The notes: a model not told the origin generated them from the sequence alone. 6,257 nucleotides of DNA from an uncultured Eubacteriales bacterium (GCA_900313855.1 OMSZ01000177.1:1-6257); one strand, 5' to 3'; numbered from the stretch's first letter, positions 1-5,940 are shown. Made by a program: numbers and translations.

Positions 1-2
1 CC

Positions 3-73
3 CCGACTGAGTATAGTTTGACATAACCCCCACCTACACCTAAGCTTAGAGGTGGGGGATTTCTCCGACTGAG
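3..73. repeat. 9-bp direct repeat CCGACTGAG flanking the hairpin
   Basis: CCGACTGAG occurs at 3-11 and again at 65-73, bracketing the 27-58 hairpin at a 62-bp spacing. The sequence preceding the second copy (CTCC at 63-66) nearly matches the window start (CCCC at 1-4). This could be a 62-bp tandem repeat cut by the window edge, a duplication around a small insertion, or chance. IS200/IS605 elements do not make target duplications, so the direct repeat does not support that reading on its own. Confidence 0.45.
27..58. repeat. Strong inverted-repeat hairpin, possibly an IS200/IS605-type element end
   Basis: A perfect 9-bp stem is formed by CCCCCACCT (27-35) and AGGTGGGGG (50-58). The 14-nt loop contains the self-complementary core CTAAGCTTAG (40-49). 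The plus-strand continuation is ATTTCTCC, so it could also act as a weak plus-strand terminator. Subterminal hairpins of the form CCCCCACCT...AGGTGGGGG are typical of right ends of IS200/IS605-family (TnpA/TnpB) elements in Clostridia. That resemblance is from memory and is not verified here. No transposase is in the window, so any element body would lie to the left of base 1. A solitary palindromic repeat is the main alternative. Confidence 0.5.
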
Positions 74-78
74 TTAAA

Positions 79-148
79 GACTTCCTCCGGTAAGTCCCTG
101 TCATTTCCTCGTTCTACTGCGTGCAGCGCAGTTCCGGTGTCCACCGGA
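79..148. other. Three small consecutive hairpins downstream of the membrane methyltransferase-like gene
   Basis: Three inverted repeats sit close together: GACTT/AAGTC (79-83 with 92-96), ACTGCG/CGCAGT (116-121 with 127-132, 5-nt loop), and TCCGGTG/CACCGGA (133-139 with 142-148, 2-nt loop). They lie just after the stop codon of the leftmost minus-strand gene. None has a clear T-tract on the minus strand, so they are not textbook intrinsic terminators, but the stack could stabilise or end the transcript. On the plus strand the last hairpin is followed by CTTTTC. Confidence 0.4.
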
Positions 149-161
149 CTTTTCATCATTA

Positions 162-950
162 TCACGCCACTAACCACTTGTGATCCTTCACACTATATAT
201 AGGAAGAAACGGTACAATGATCGGCGTAGTCTTAACATACTCCTGATAAGCTTCCATGTGACCGTAGTTTTTGTCCTGTCTAAGCTCAAGCCTTCTCGCT
301 CCTGAAAACATTACATAAATGATTCCAAGATATCCGAGCACAACCAGTATCCATTGAAACGGCGTGCTAAGCACATTTATTCCCGAAATAAATGCTCCCG
401 TCCACAGCAACAGCTCACCGAAATAATTCGGACATCTTACAAACTTATACACTCCCGTGCTTACAAACATATGGGCATCCTTCTTCTTTGCGACCGTCTT
501 CTGATGATCTGCAACCATCTCCAAAATGATTCCCGCTGCCATAAACGCTATACCGACGATAGCAAATGCGTCATTGCCGCCGCCGCTTTGCATCCTGAAA
601 AATACCGGTGCTGTTTCGCCAACATAAAGGATAGCGCATGCCAGCCATATACACACTTTGACAAAAAACTTAACATTATCCTTCGACTCATTTTTAAGAA
701 GACTCTTATATGCAGTACTCTTAAGCTCTCTTATCAGCAGATATCCTCCAAGTCTTGCCCCGTATATTATAAACATTACGCACATGATCACCGTACATAT
801 GCTCAACCTGTCTCTGAATAATATAAGCATTGTAACAGCGATGCCTGCGATCGAAAAACCATAGCCGACAGAAAAGAAATATACGTACATTTTGAAGCCG
901 ACTGCACTGATTATCATAGCCACAATAAAGATTATCAATAATTCATTCAT
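162..950 (-). CDS. DUF1295 family integral membrane protein (steroid 5-alpha-reductase / isoprenylcysteine methyltransferase superfamily)
   Basis: This is a 262-residue polytopic membrane protein with about seven hydrophobic segments (roughly 4-18, 24-44, 50-68, 98-115, 128-146, 180-196, 199-216). The C-terminal half carries the hallmark of DUF1295: ADHQK (147-151), GVYKFVRCPNYFGE (166-179) with W183, RRLE (219-222), and a YxxY...TP...P tail (235-247). The superfamily includes lipid reductases and SAM-dependent isoprenylcysteine carboxyl methyltransferases. The substrate of bacterial DUF1295 proteins is generally unknown, so none is assigned. AGGAG (962-958) lies 7 nt before the ATG, fixing the start well. 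The gene begins 33 nt after the folBK stop, so it is probably the last gene of that transcript. Nothing in the protein suggests a pterin enzyme, and the linkage to folate genes may be incidental. Confidence 0.88.
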   Translation of the reverse strand: MNELLIIFIVAMIISAVGFKMYVYFFSVGYGFSIAGIAVTMLILFRDRLSICTVIMCVMFIIYGARLGGYLLIRELKSTAYKSLLKNESKDNVKFFVKVCIWLACAILYVGETAPVFFRMQSGGGNDAFAIVGIAFMAAGIILEMVADHQKTVAKKKDAHMFVSTGVYKFVRCPNYFGELLLWTGAFISGINVLSTPFQWILVVLGYLGIIYVMFSGARRLELRQDKNYGHMEAYQEYVKTTPIIVPFLPIYSVKDHKWLVA

Positions 951-983
951 AGTTAAACTCCTGACTTAAACCAATTCTATATG

Positions 984-1805
984 CTACTGTTCCTTCCTAA
1001 GATCCTCTAGCAGCTCAGCCACCGATCTATGTAGTACCGGATGCATATAATAAGGTGCTATCGCGCTTAGAGGTTTTAGGACAAACTCCCGCCTTGGTAT
1101 CTCCACATGAGGGATCTTTAAGTCCTCCTCCATTATTATCTCATCATCATAGAATAGTATATCCACATCGAGAGTTCGCGGTCCCCAGCGGACAAGTCTC
1201 TCTCTGTGCGCTTCTTTTTCTATTGCCATTGCAGTGTTAAGCAGCTCTCTTGGCGTTTTTAAGGTCTCTATCTCCAATGCGCCGTTTAAAAAATCCTCCT
1301 GCTCAACATCACCCCAGGGCTTTGTCTCGATATAATCGGATACAGCCGTTACCCTTGTGTCCTCCTCATTATTGAGGTAGTCAACCGCCTGATCAAGATA
1401 ACCTTCCCGGTCTCCTATATTAGAGCCGATCGAAAGATATGCCTTATGCCATCCGCGCTTAATAGTTACCGAAACGCTGTCAAGATGCACCAGCACAGGC
1501 GCCCACGGTTTCTTGACTGTAATCTCAACCTCCTTAAGAATATCATATGTCAGAAGAAGCTTTTCTGCTATTATTTCCGCAAGACATTCAATCAACTGGC
1601 AGCGCTCATTCTTAACAATATCCTTTATGCTCCGGCATACATCACTGTAATCTAAAGACTTTGAAAGATCATCATCCTTTCCGGCCTCTCTCGTATCTAA
1701 GAAAAGCCTTGCACATATAATGAATTTCTGTCCCAAAACCGCTTCTTCCTCAAGCACTCCATGATATCCGAAAAGCTCAAGATTTTCGATATAGATCATA
1801 TCCAT
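984..1805 (-). CDS. folBK: Bifunctional dihydroneopterin aldolase / 6-hydroxymethyl-dihydropterin pyrophosphokinase (FolB-FolK fusion)
   Basis: This 273-residue cytoplasmic fusion carries out two successive folate steps. Residues 1-118 are FolB: GYHGV (13-17), the Glu run at 19-21, DYSD with Tyr53, the E-x-LAE segment (73-77), and VKKPWAP (97-103) supplying the catalytic Lys. It cleaves 7,8-dihydroneopterin to 6-hydroxymethyl-dihydropterin and glycolaldehyde. Residues about 121-273 are FolK (HPPK): AYLSIGSNIGDRE (122-134), RWGPRTLDVDILFYDD (206-221) with the Mg-binding Asp213 and Asp215, and IPHVEIPRREFVLKPL (231-246). FolK transfers pyrophosphate from ATP. The linker is only a few residues. 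GGAGGG (1818-1813) sits 7 nt before the ATG, making this start firm although Met3 follows. It lies 81 nt downstream of folP and feeds its product directly to FolP. Length is what two full domains predict, with no sign of damage. Confidence 0.96.
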   Translation of the reverse strand: MDMIYIENLELFGYHGVLEEEAVLGQKFIICARLFLDTREAGKDDDLSKSLDYSDVCRSIKDIVKNERCQLIECLAEIIAEKLLLTYDILKEVEITVKKPWAPVLVHLDSVSVTIKRGWHKAYLSIGSNIGDREGYLDQAVDYLNNEEDTRVTAVSDYIETKPWGDVEQEDFLNGALEIETLKTPRELLNTAMAIEKEAHRERLVRWGPRTLDVDILFYDDEIIMEEDLKIPHVEIPRREFVLKPLSAIAPYYMHPVLHRSVAELLEDLRKEQ

Positions 1806-1836
1806 TGATCAACCCTCCAAACAACCACAACTAAGA

Positions 1837-1895
1837 TTATGTCAACTTGCATTATGTAAACCAGCACCACGCCCGCGCAAGTTATGTCAACCTGC
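1837..1895. repeat. Three imperfect 14-bp direct repeats across the folP stop and the folP-folBK gap
   Basis: TTATGTCAACTTGC (1837-1850), TTATGTAAACCAGC (1852-1865) and TTATGTCAACCTGC (1882-1895) are near-identical. The third includes the last codons and stop of folP. On the minus strand they read GCAGGTTGACATAA and similar, so TTGACA, the -35 consensus, appears twice. No convincing -10 box lies 16-18 nt downstream of either, so I do not call a promoter. The repeats may reflect local duplication of the folP 3' end. Confidence 0.55.
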
Positions 1896-2969
1896 TTTCA
1901 TGATCGCTTCAGCAATCTTCAACGCCCTGTAATTCTCCTTTACATCATGCACCCTGAAGATCCTGCAGCCTGCCTGATATCCTATCACTGATGTAGCTAT
2001 CGTTCCTTCAAGCCTTTCATCCGTCGGAAGATCAAGGGTTAGTCCGATCATTGATTTTCTTGAGGTTCCTAAAAGAACCGGAAAACACAGTTTACATAAG
2101 TCTGATAAATGATTCATTACCTTAAGATTCTGAGAAAGATCCTTTGCAAATCCGATTCCCGGATCGATAATGATCTTATCCTTTGAAATACCCATGTTAT
2201 AGGCTATATCTAAGCTATCCTTTATATCAAGCATAACATCTTCCATAAAATTATCATAACCATAATCATTTCCGCTGCTATAGTTAACACCTGAATTCAT
2301 ATTATTGATATTATCTATATTGTTTATATCATTTGCTTGGTTTATATCATTCGTTTGGTTTATATCATTTGCTTGGTTTATATCATTCGTTTGGTTTACA
2401 TAACTTTCTTTCTCATGTATAGCATTATGACTGGCAAAATATTCTTCTATATCCTGCACTACATGCTGACTATTGTCCTTTTCATAACTGCTTACCATCC
2501 TTCTGTTATGCATTATGCAACACGGAACACCCGCCTTGGCAATAAGATTAGCCATAGCATAATTAATCTTATCATTCATTTCTTCATTGGAATTATTGAT
2601 ACTATCCCACTTAAGTCCCCAGATATCATTGATCATATCCACTCCGGCCGCAATTCCGGCCTTTGCCACATGCGCCTTGTATGTATCTAAGGAAATCGGT
2701 ATATCAAACCTTCCCTTGATCGCCTCGATAACAGGAACTATACGATATATTTCAAAGTCATCAGATATCATATGATACCCCGGTCTTGTAGACTCTCCCC
2801 CGACATCAATTATGGACGCGCCTTCACTGATCATCTCTTCAACACGAAAGAGAGCTTTATCGACATCATTGTATTGTCCGCCATCCGAAAACGAGTCAGG
2901 CGTAACATTTAATATTCCCATTACATAAAAATTATCTTCGAAGTTAAAATCCTTACCGCCAATAATCAT
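1887..2969 (-). CDS. folP: Dihydropteroate synthase (FolP) with a large Asn-rich insertion
   Basis: FolP condenses 6-hydroxymethyl-dihydropterin pyrophosphate with p-aminobenzoate to dihydropteroate; it is the sulfonamide target. All family motifs are present in order: MGILNVTPDSFSDGG (17-31), DVGGESTRPG (55-64), DT (95-96), MINDIWG (112-118), MHN (153-155), IIDPGIGFAKD (267-277), LGTSRKS (300-306) and RVHDV (339-343). At 360 residues it is some 80-95 longer than typical FolP (about 265-280). The excess is mainly residues 161-238, with a small Asn-rich addition near 122-137. The large insertion contains four hexapeptides NQ[T/A]NDI (192-215) and a degenerate NN/DN tail, and looks disordered. 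It lies after MHN and before the helix preceding the DPG motif, so the active site should be intact. The ribosome site is GGAG, 10 nt before the ATG. It is followed by folBK and preceded by a terminator, so it probably heads its own transcript, though I see no strong promoter. Confidence 0.95.
   Translation of the reverse strand: MIIGGKDFNFEDNFYVMGILNVTPDSFSDGGQYNDVDKALFRVEEMISEGASIIDVGGESTRPGYHMISDDFEIYRIVPVIEAIKGRFDIPISLDTYKAHVAKAGIAAGVDMINDIWGLKWDSINNSNEEMNDKINYAMANLIAKAGVPCCIMHNRRMVSSYEKDNSQHVVQDIEEYFASHNAIHEKESYVNQTNDINQANDINQTNDINQANDINNIDNINNMNSGVNYSSGNDYGYDNFMEDVMLDIKDSLDIAYNMGISKDKIIIDPGIGFAKDLSQNLKVMNHLSDLCKLCFPVLLGTSRKSMIGLTLDLPTDERLEGTIATSVIGYQAGCRIFRVHDVKENYRALKIAEAIMKAG
2323..2394. 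repeat. 18-bp tandem repeat (perfect 2 x 36 bp) inside folP
   Basis: Four contiguous 18-bp units read A-B-A-B on the plus strand: TTTATATCATTTGCTTGG (2323-2340 and 2359-2376) alternating with TTTATATCATTCGTTTGG (2341-2358 and 2377-2394). The two 36-bp A-B units are identical. Eighteen bases are six codons, so gain or loss of units keeps the frame and changes only the number of NQ[T/A]NDI hexapeptides. A degenerate continuation of the same TTTATAT/ATTATT pattern is visible to about 2300. This structure is prone to replication slippage. Confidence 0.95.
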
Positions 2970-3050
2970 ATAATCATCACTCCAACAAACTATATTTCAA
3001 ACACTCTCTGCACTTATCTTAAGCACCTGCTGCATATCTATCTTAGACTT
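2970..3050 (-). other. folP upstream leader, no clear promoter
   Basis: This stretch separates folP from the terminator of the upstream gene. It supplies the GGAG ribosome site of folP. A TATAGT-like -10 is visible on the minus strand near 2990 (within GAAATATAGTTTG), but no good -35 stands 16-18 nt upstream. No riboswitch fold that I recognise, including the tetrahydrofolate class, is evident. Either a weak promoter lies here or folP depends on read-through. Confidence 0.3.
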
Positions 3051-3076
3051 AAAGGGGCAAAAGCTTGCCCCTTTTT
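3051..3076 (-). terminator. Palindromic terminator after the chemotaxis-type gene
   Basis: A 10-bp stem AAAGGGGCAA (3051-3060) / TTGCCCCTTT (3065-3074) closes a 4-nt loop. It begins 13 nt beyond the stop codon of the upstream minus-strand gene. A-rich and T-rich flanks on both sides allow use on either strand. The stronger T-tract (3072-3076, TTTTT) is on the plus strand, where no gene ends. On the minus strand only TTT follows the GC stem, so termination may be partial and some read-through into folP is possible. Confidence 0.72.
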
Positions 3077-3088
3077 ATATTAACCTAT

Positions 3089-3901
3089 CTATTTTGAAAA
3101 AATGCCTATAACTTCCTGAGTAATCTTCTGGATATTCTCAACCTCTTTAAACAACTCATTAGAAAGCTCTGCCTCTTCTATCTGAGATTTCTCCTGCAGC
3201 TCAAGATTCTTATTCATTTCCTCAATATCCTGGTTAAAATGCGAAAGTATCTCAAGAATCTTACCTGATGAATCCTTAGTATCATTAGCTAAGTGCCTCA
3301 TCTCTTCCGCAACTACCGCAAAGCCTCTTCCCATCTCTCCACTTCTTGCTGCCTCAATTGAAGCGTTAAGCGAAAGCATATTGGTATTATTGGAAATCTT
3401 CTGTATCTCCTTTGCAAATGTCTGAACCTCATCAATACTTTTCTGAATCCTTACAGTTATTTCCCTAAGCTCCTCTGCGGTTTGCTTAATAACATCATTA
3501 TCATTATTGATGGTGTTCATATCATTGCGGACAAAATCTATGGAATTAAGCAGTCTTGCAGAAGCATCCTTGGTAATTGATTCATTCTCCATGCTGATGG
3601 CAATTCCCATTGTACCGACTATTTTACCCTTATCCTTTATCGCTATTGTCACCGCTCTGAATTCAAACCCATATACCGTAGCAGGACATACCTGCTCTAT
3701 TTTCTTTCCTGTTGTAAAGCTTGTCCACATCGGATCATCATGCGAAAGAGGATCTCCTATATGAATATCCGCTACCATCTTATCTCCACGCCAATATGCG
3801 AGAAACTTCTCACCATCAGTGACACTCATCATGATGTCCATTCCAAGTGCATCCTTAATCACAGGTACAATCTCAACATACTTCTCCAACACTTCATTCA
3901 T
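3089..3901 (-). CDS. Small soluble methyl-accepting chemotaxis-type signalling protein
   Basis: This predicted 270-residue cytoplasmic protein has no membrane segment or signal peptide. Residues 1-105 form an N-terminal sensor-like domain (YWRGD 36-40, GDPL 49-52, ending in [15 protein letters not shown] 91-105) of a kind seen in short clostridial chemoreceptors; its ligand is unknown. Residues about 130-265 are a truncated MCP signalling coiled coil with the conserved tip: [19 protein letters not shown] (171-189) then [12 protein letters not shown] (191-202). This tip contacts CheA/CheW in the family. There is no HAMP domain and no C-terminal CheR-binding pentapeptide. The start is uncertain: ATG at 3901 has AAAGGA 9 nt upstream and gives the expected N-terminus; ATG at 3940 has AGGAG 5 nt upstream and GTG at 3946 is also open. 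A promoter (3964-3993) and a terminator make it a likely monocistronic unit set between folate genes, so a role in folate synthesis should not be assumed. Confidence 0.88.
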   Translation of the reverse strand: MNEVLEKYVEIVPVIKDALGMDIMMSVTDGEKFLAYWRGDKMVADIHIGDPLSHDDPMWTSFTTGKKIEQVCPATVYGFEFRAVTIAIKDKGKIVGTMGIAISMENESITKDASARLLNSIDFVRNDMNTINNDNDVIKQTAEELREITVRIQKSIDEVQTFAKEIQKISNNTNMLSLNASIEAARSGEMGRGFAVVAEEMRHLANDTKDSSGKILEILSHFNQDIEEMNKNLELQEKSQIEEAELSNELFKEVENIQKITQEVIGIFSK

Positions 3902-3963
3902 AAGCTTACATCCTTTCAACCTTAATGTTTTATGAATCATCCCCACTCCTAATCCCGCATATG

Positions 3964-3993
3964 ATTATACTATAAAAAATGCAGGAAAAGCAA
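3964..3993 (-). promoter_or_regulatory. Predicted sigma-A type promoter for the chemotaxis-type gene
   Basis: On the minus strand a perfect TATAAT -10 (3969-3964) is preceded 18 nt upstream by TTGCTT (3993-3988), a weak -35 sharing TTG with the consensus. Transcription would begin near 3957, about 17 nt before the ATG at 3940 and 56 nt before the ATG at 3901. The site begins 7 nt past the stop of the HD-domain gene, which supports independent expression of the downstream gene. Confidence 0.6.
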
Positions 3994-3999
3994 GCACTG

Positions 4000-4479
4000 T
4001 TAATACTCAATTCCGTTATTCTTCTGCTCGTTGCTCCAATAGCAATCATTTATTGCATCGCAGTTATAACAATCGCGTGACAACTTGTCAGCCCTATACA
4101 GTAAATGACCAAAAAAGTCTCCGCCTTCTCCGCCACGCCTGTGTTCTCTGATCGCCGACACAGCAAGGCTGCACTCGTCAGAAGAAAATCCGCAATCCTT
4201 TAAGATATCTTGAGCCATGTAAGCTCCTGCCTCATTGTGAGGTATATCACTTTCATACTGCTCATATCTTCCGATATCATGAAGCAGCGCCGTTGCATAC
4301 ACAAGCTCCTTTTCGTAAGGCGCCCGCTCTTCAAGGACCAGTATGTAGAATATCCTTGCAACATTTAGCAGATGTGACAGATCATGGCAGCAGAACACTC
4401 TGTCCGTTTCAGCCTCTTCAATCTTTTTCATGGTTTCCCGGAACACCGGGTGATTCATTATTTTATCTACTCGTTCCAT
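4000..4479 (-). CDS. HD-domain metal-dependent phosphohydrolase linked to folate genes, with C-terminal Cys cluster
   Basis: A 159-residue soluble protein of the HD superfamily, whose members usually hydrolyse phosphomonoesters or nucleotide phosphates using bound divalent metals. Visible metal ligands: HDLSH (H32, D33, H36), LLHDIG (H67, D68), H81 in IPHNEA, H113 in REHRR, and D131 in RADKLSR. After the DKLSR motif comes a short C-terminal segment with three cysteines, CxxCx5C (C137, C140, C146), then W148. The frame is open to 4548 inside folC, but I chose the ATG at 4479: it lies 1 nt after the folC TAA and has AGAGG about 10 nt upstream. The tight spacing shows co-transcription with folC. 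I recall similar HD proteins in clostridial folate clusters. A role in dephosphorylating dihydroneopterin triphosphate or monophosphate is inference from context only; a general nucleotide phosphohydrolase is the alternative. Confidence 0.88.
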   Translation of the reverse strand: MERVDKIMNHPVFRETMKKIEEAETDRVFCCHDLSHLLNVARIFYILVLEERAPYEKELVYATALLHDIGRYEQYESDIPHNEAGAYMAQDILKDCGFSSDECSLAVSAIREHRRGGEGGDFFGHLLYRADKLSRDCYNCDAINDCYWSNEQKNNGIEY

Positions 4480-4480
4480 T

Positions 4481-5896
4481 TTATTCAAGCCTCTGCATAC
4501 AGTATTTGGGATCAACCTCACCAATATAAGAGAGCGAGCCCCAGGCAACTATAACGGTATCCTGCTTCATTTCCATGTTCTTTGACTTATCGGCATCCGT
4601 CATTTCTCTCCACCTGCAGGCAGCCTTTGATACGGCATCCTGCACATCCTTGCAGCAGGTCACATCATCACAGTACCTGCTCACAACTTTGGCTAATATC
4701 TCCGTTTCAAGTCCTCTCGCATTATCCGGTCTTAACAGGTAGCAGCTCTTAGCAAGCGGACAGAGAAGCTCCATCATCTTCTCATATTCTTTATCTCTCA
4801 ATACCCCTATTATAAATATAAAATGCGCATTTGTAAAATGCTTTTGCAGACTCTCTTTAAGCGCCTTAGCCCCCTGGATATTATGGGCACCATCCTTGAT
4901 AAATAAGGGCTTATCCGAAAGCTTTTCAAAGCGCCCCTCCCAGGATACCTTTGTGAGCGCCTCCTTTTTTAGACTTCCGTCTAATAATAATTTGGTCCTG
5001 ATCGCAGTTATTGCGTTATATATCTGATATGTACCCGCAAGAGAAATACTGTACTCCTCACCCTTGTAGATAAATGTGCTTCCACAAAGAGTCTCCGACA
5101 GCACATCAAGCTCCGAAGCATCAGCTACATTAAAGTTTTTTCTCACACTTTCTTCTTTGTTTTCATCCCTGCCGTTCAAATTCAAAACCGGCCCGTCACT
5201 TCCGTACTCTCTATCCGTTTCAGACAAAACCTTTTCTGCCGATAATACTTTTTCATTGACCTTACCATATTCTTCCCTAAGTACCGAAATCACACGTTCA
5301 TCAGACGGATAACAGACAACGGGACAACCCTTCTTGATTATGCCCGCCTTCTGATATGCGATCTTCTCAATAGTATCTCCAAGGAACTGCATGTGATCCA
5401 TACCGATATTGGCAAACACCGTGCAGACCGGATGCTTTATGACATTGGTAGCATCCTCTCTTCCGCCCATTCCAACCTCTAATATCACTATATCCACATT
5501 TTCCAACTCAAAATAAAGGAACGCAATTGCAGTCTCTATCTCAAAGGCAGTCGGCTGTTCTTCTTCATCCATATTATTTACAGCCTCATAAACCTTCGTA
5601 AAAAGCCTTGCAAAGGTATCCTTTAACATCTCTTCACCGTTTATCTGAAACCTTTCAAGATAATCGTGTATCGTCGGAGAAATATATCTGCCAACCCGCT
5701 TGCCTTCCTCGCGGTACATCATTTCAAGAAAGGTACAAATGCTGCCTTTACCGTTAGTTCCCGCAACATGGATTATCTTAAGCTTGTCCTGAGGGTCACC
5801 AAGCATTTTTAAAAGCTTGGTTATCGGACCAAGTCCAAGCACGCTGCCTCTCTTTCCTATATAATTAATACACTCTGTCGCTTCCCTGTAAGTCAT
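4481..5896 (-). CDS. folC: Bifunctional dihydrofolate synthase / folylpolyglutamate synthase (FolC)
   Basis: This 471-residue Mur-ligase-family enzyme uses ATP to add L-glutamate to dihydropteroate and then to reduced folates. Motifs in order: P-loop HVAGTNGKGS (43-52), SPTIHDYLERFQING (73-87), FEIETAIAF (118-126), LEVGMGGREDATN (139-151), the QKAGIIK carbamylated-Lys region (182-188), AGTYQIYNA (287-295), WEGRFE (319-324) and DGAHN (335-339). The C-terminal domain ends with AWGSLSYIGEV. Length is somewhat above the usual 420-440: an acidic, charged linker (219-270) before the central motif accounts for most of it, and a short charged stretch near 431-446 for the rest. Two starts compete: ATG at 5902 lies only 4 nt after AAGG, while ATG at 5896 has AGG 6 nt upstream and gives the usual MTYREA N-terminus; I chose the latter. 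It is the first gene of a folC-HD transcript. Confidence 0.96.
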   Translation of the reverse strand: MTYREATECINYIGKRGSVLGLGPITKLLKMLGDPQDKLKIIHVAGTNGKGSICTFLEMMYREEGKRVGRYISPTIHDYLERFQINGEEMLKDTFARLFTKVYEAVNNMDEEEQPTAFEIETAIAFLYFELENVDIVILEVGMGGREDATNVIKHPVCTVFANIGMDHMQFLGDTIEKIAYQKAGIIKKGCPVVCYPSDERVISVLREEYGKVNEKVLSAEKVLSETDREYGSDGPVLNLNGRDENKEESVRKNFNVADASELDVLSETLCGSTFIYKGEEYSISLAGTYQIYNAITAIRTKLLLDGSLKKEALTKVSWEGRFEKLSDKPLFIKDGAHNIQGAKALKESLQKHFTNAHFIFIIGVLRDKEYEKMMELLCPLAKSCYLLRPDNARGLETEILAKVVSRYCDDVTCCKDVQDAVSKAACRWREMTDADKSKNMEMKQDTVIVAWGSLSYIGEVDPKYCMQRLE

Positions 5897-5940
5897 GATC
5901 ATCCTGCCTTTATTCTACATTTAAGTTGTTAAGATCAATA

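Noticed and set aside
18..46. Plus-strand promoter TTGACA (18-23) with TAAGCT (41-46)
   Set aside because: The -10 is poor, the spacer forms half of a strong hairpin, and no plus-strand gene follows.
354..821. Plus-strand open frame of 155 codons
   Set aside because: It is antisense to the DUF1295 gene, has a low-complexity Cys/His/Lys-rich product with no family motif, and no convincing ribosome site. It is a shadow of the real gene.
2323..2394. CRISPR array
   Set aside because: The 18-bp units are contiguous with no unique spacers, are coding and in frame within folP, and no cas gene is nearby.
2337..2690. Plus-strand open frame of 117 codons rich in Ile, Tyr and Val
   Set aside because: It is the antisense of the folP repeat and insertion; its repetitive hydrophobic product follows from the tandem repeat, not from selection on this frame.
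4480..4548. N-terminal extension of the HD-domain protein into folC
   Set aside because: The extra 23 residues overlap folC, match nothing in the HD family and lack a ribosome site, while the ATG at 4479 has AGAGG and ideal translational coupling.
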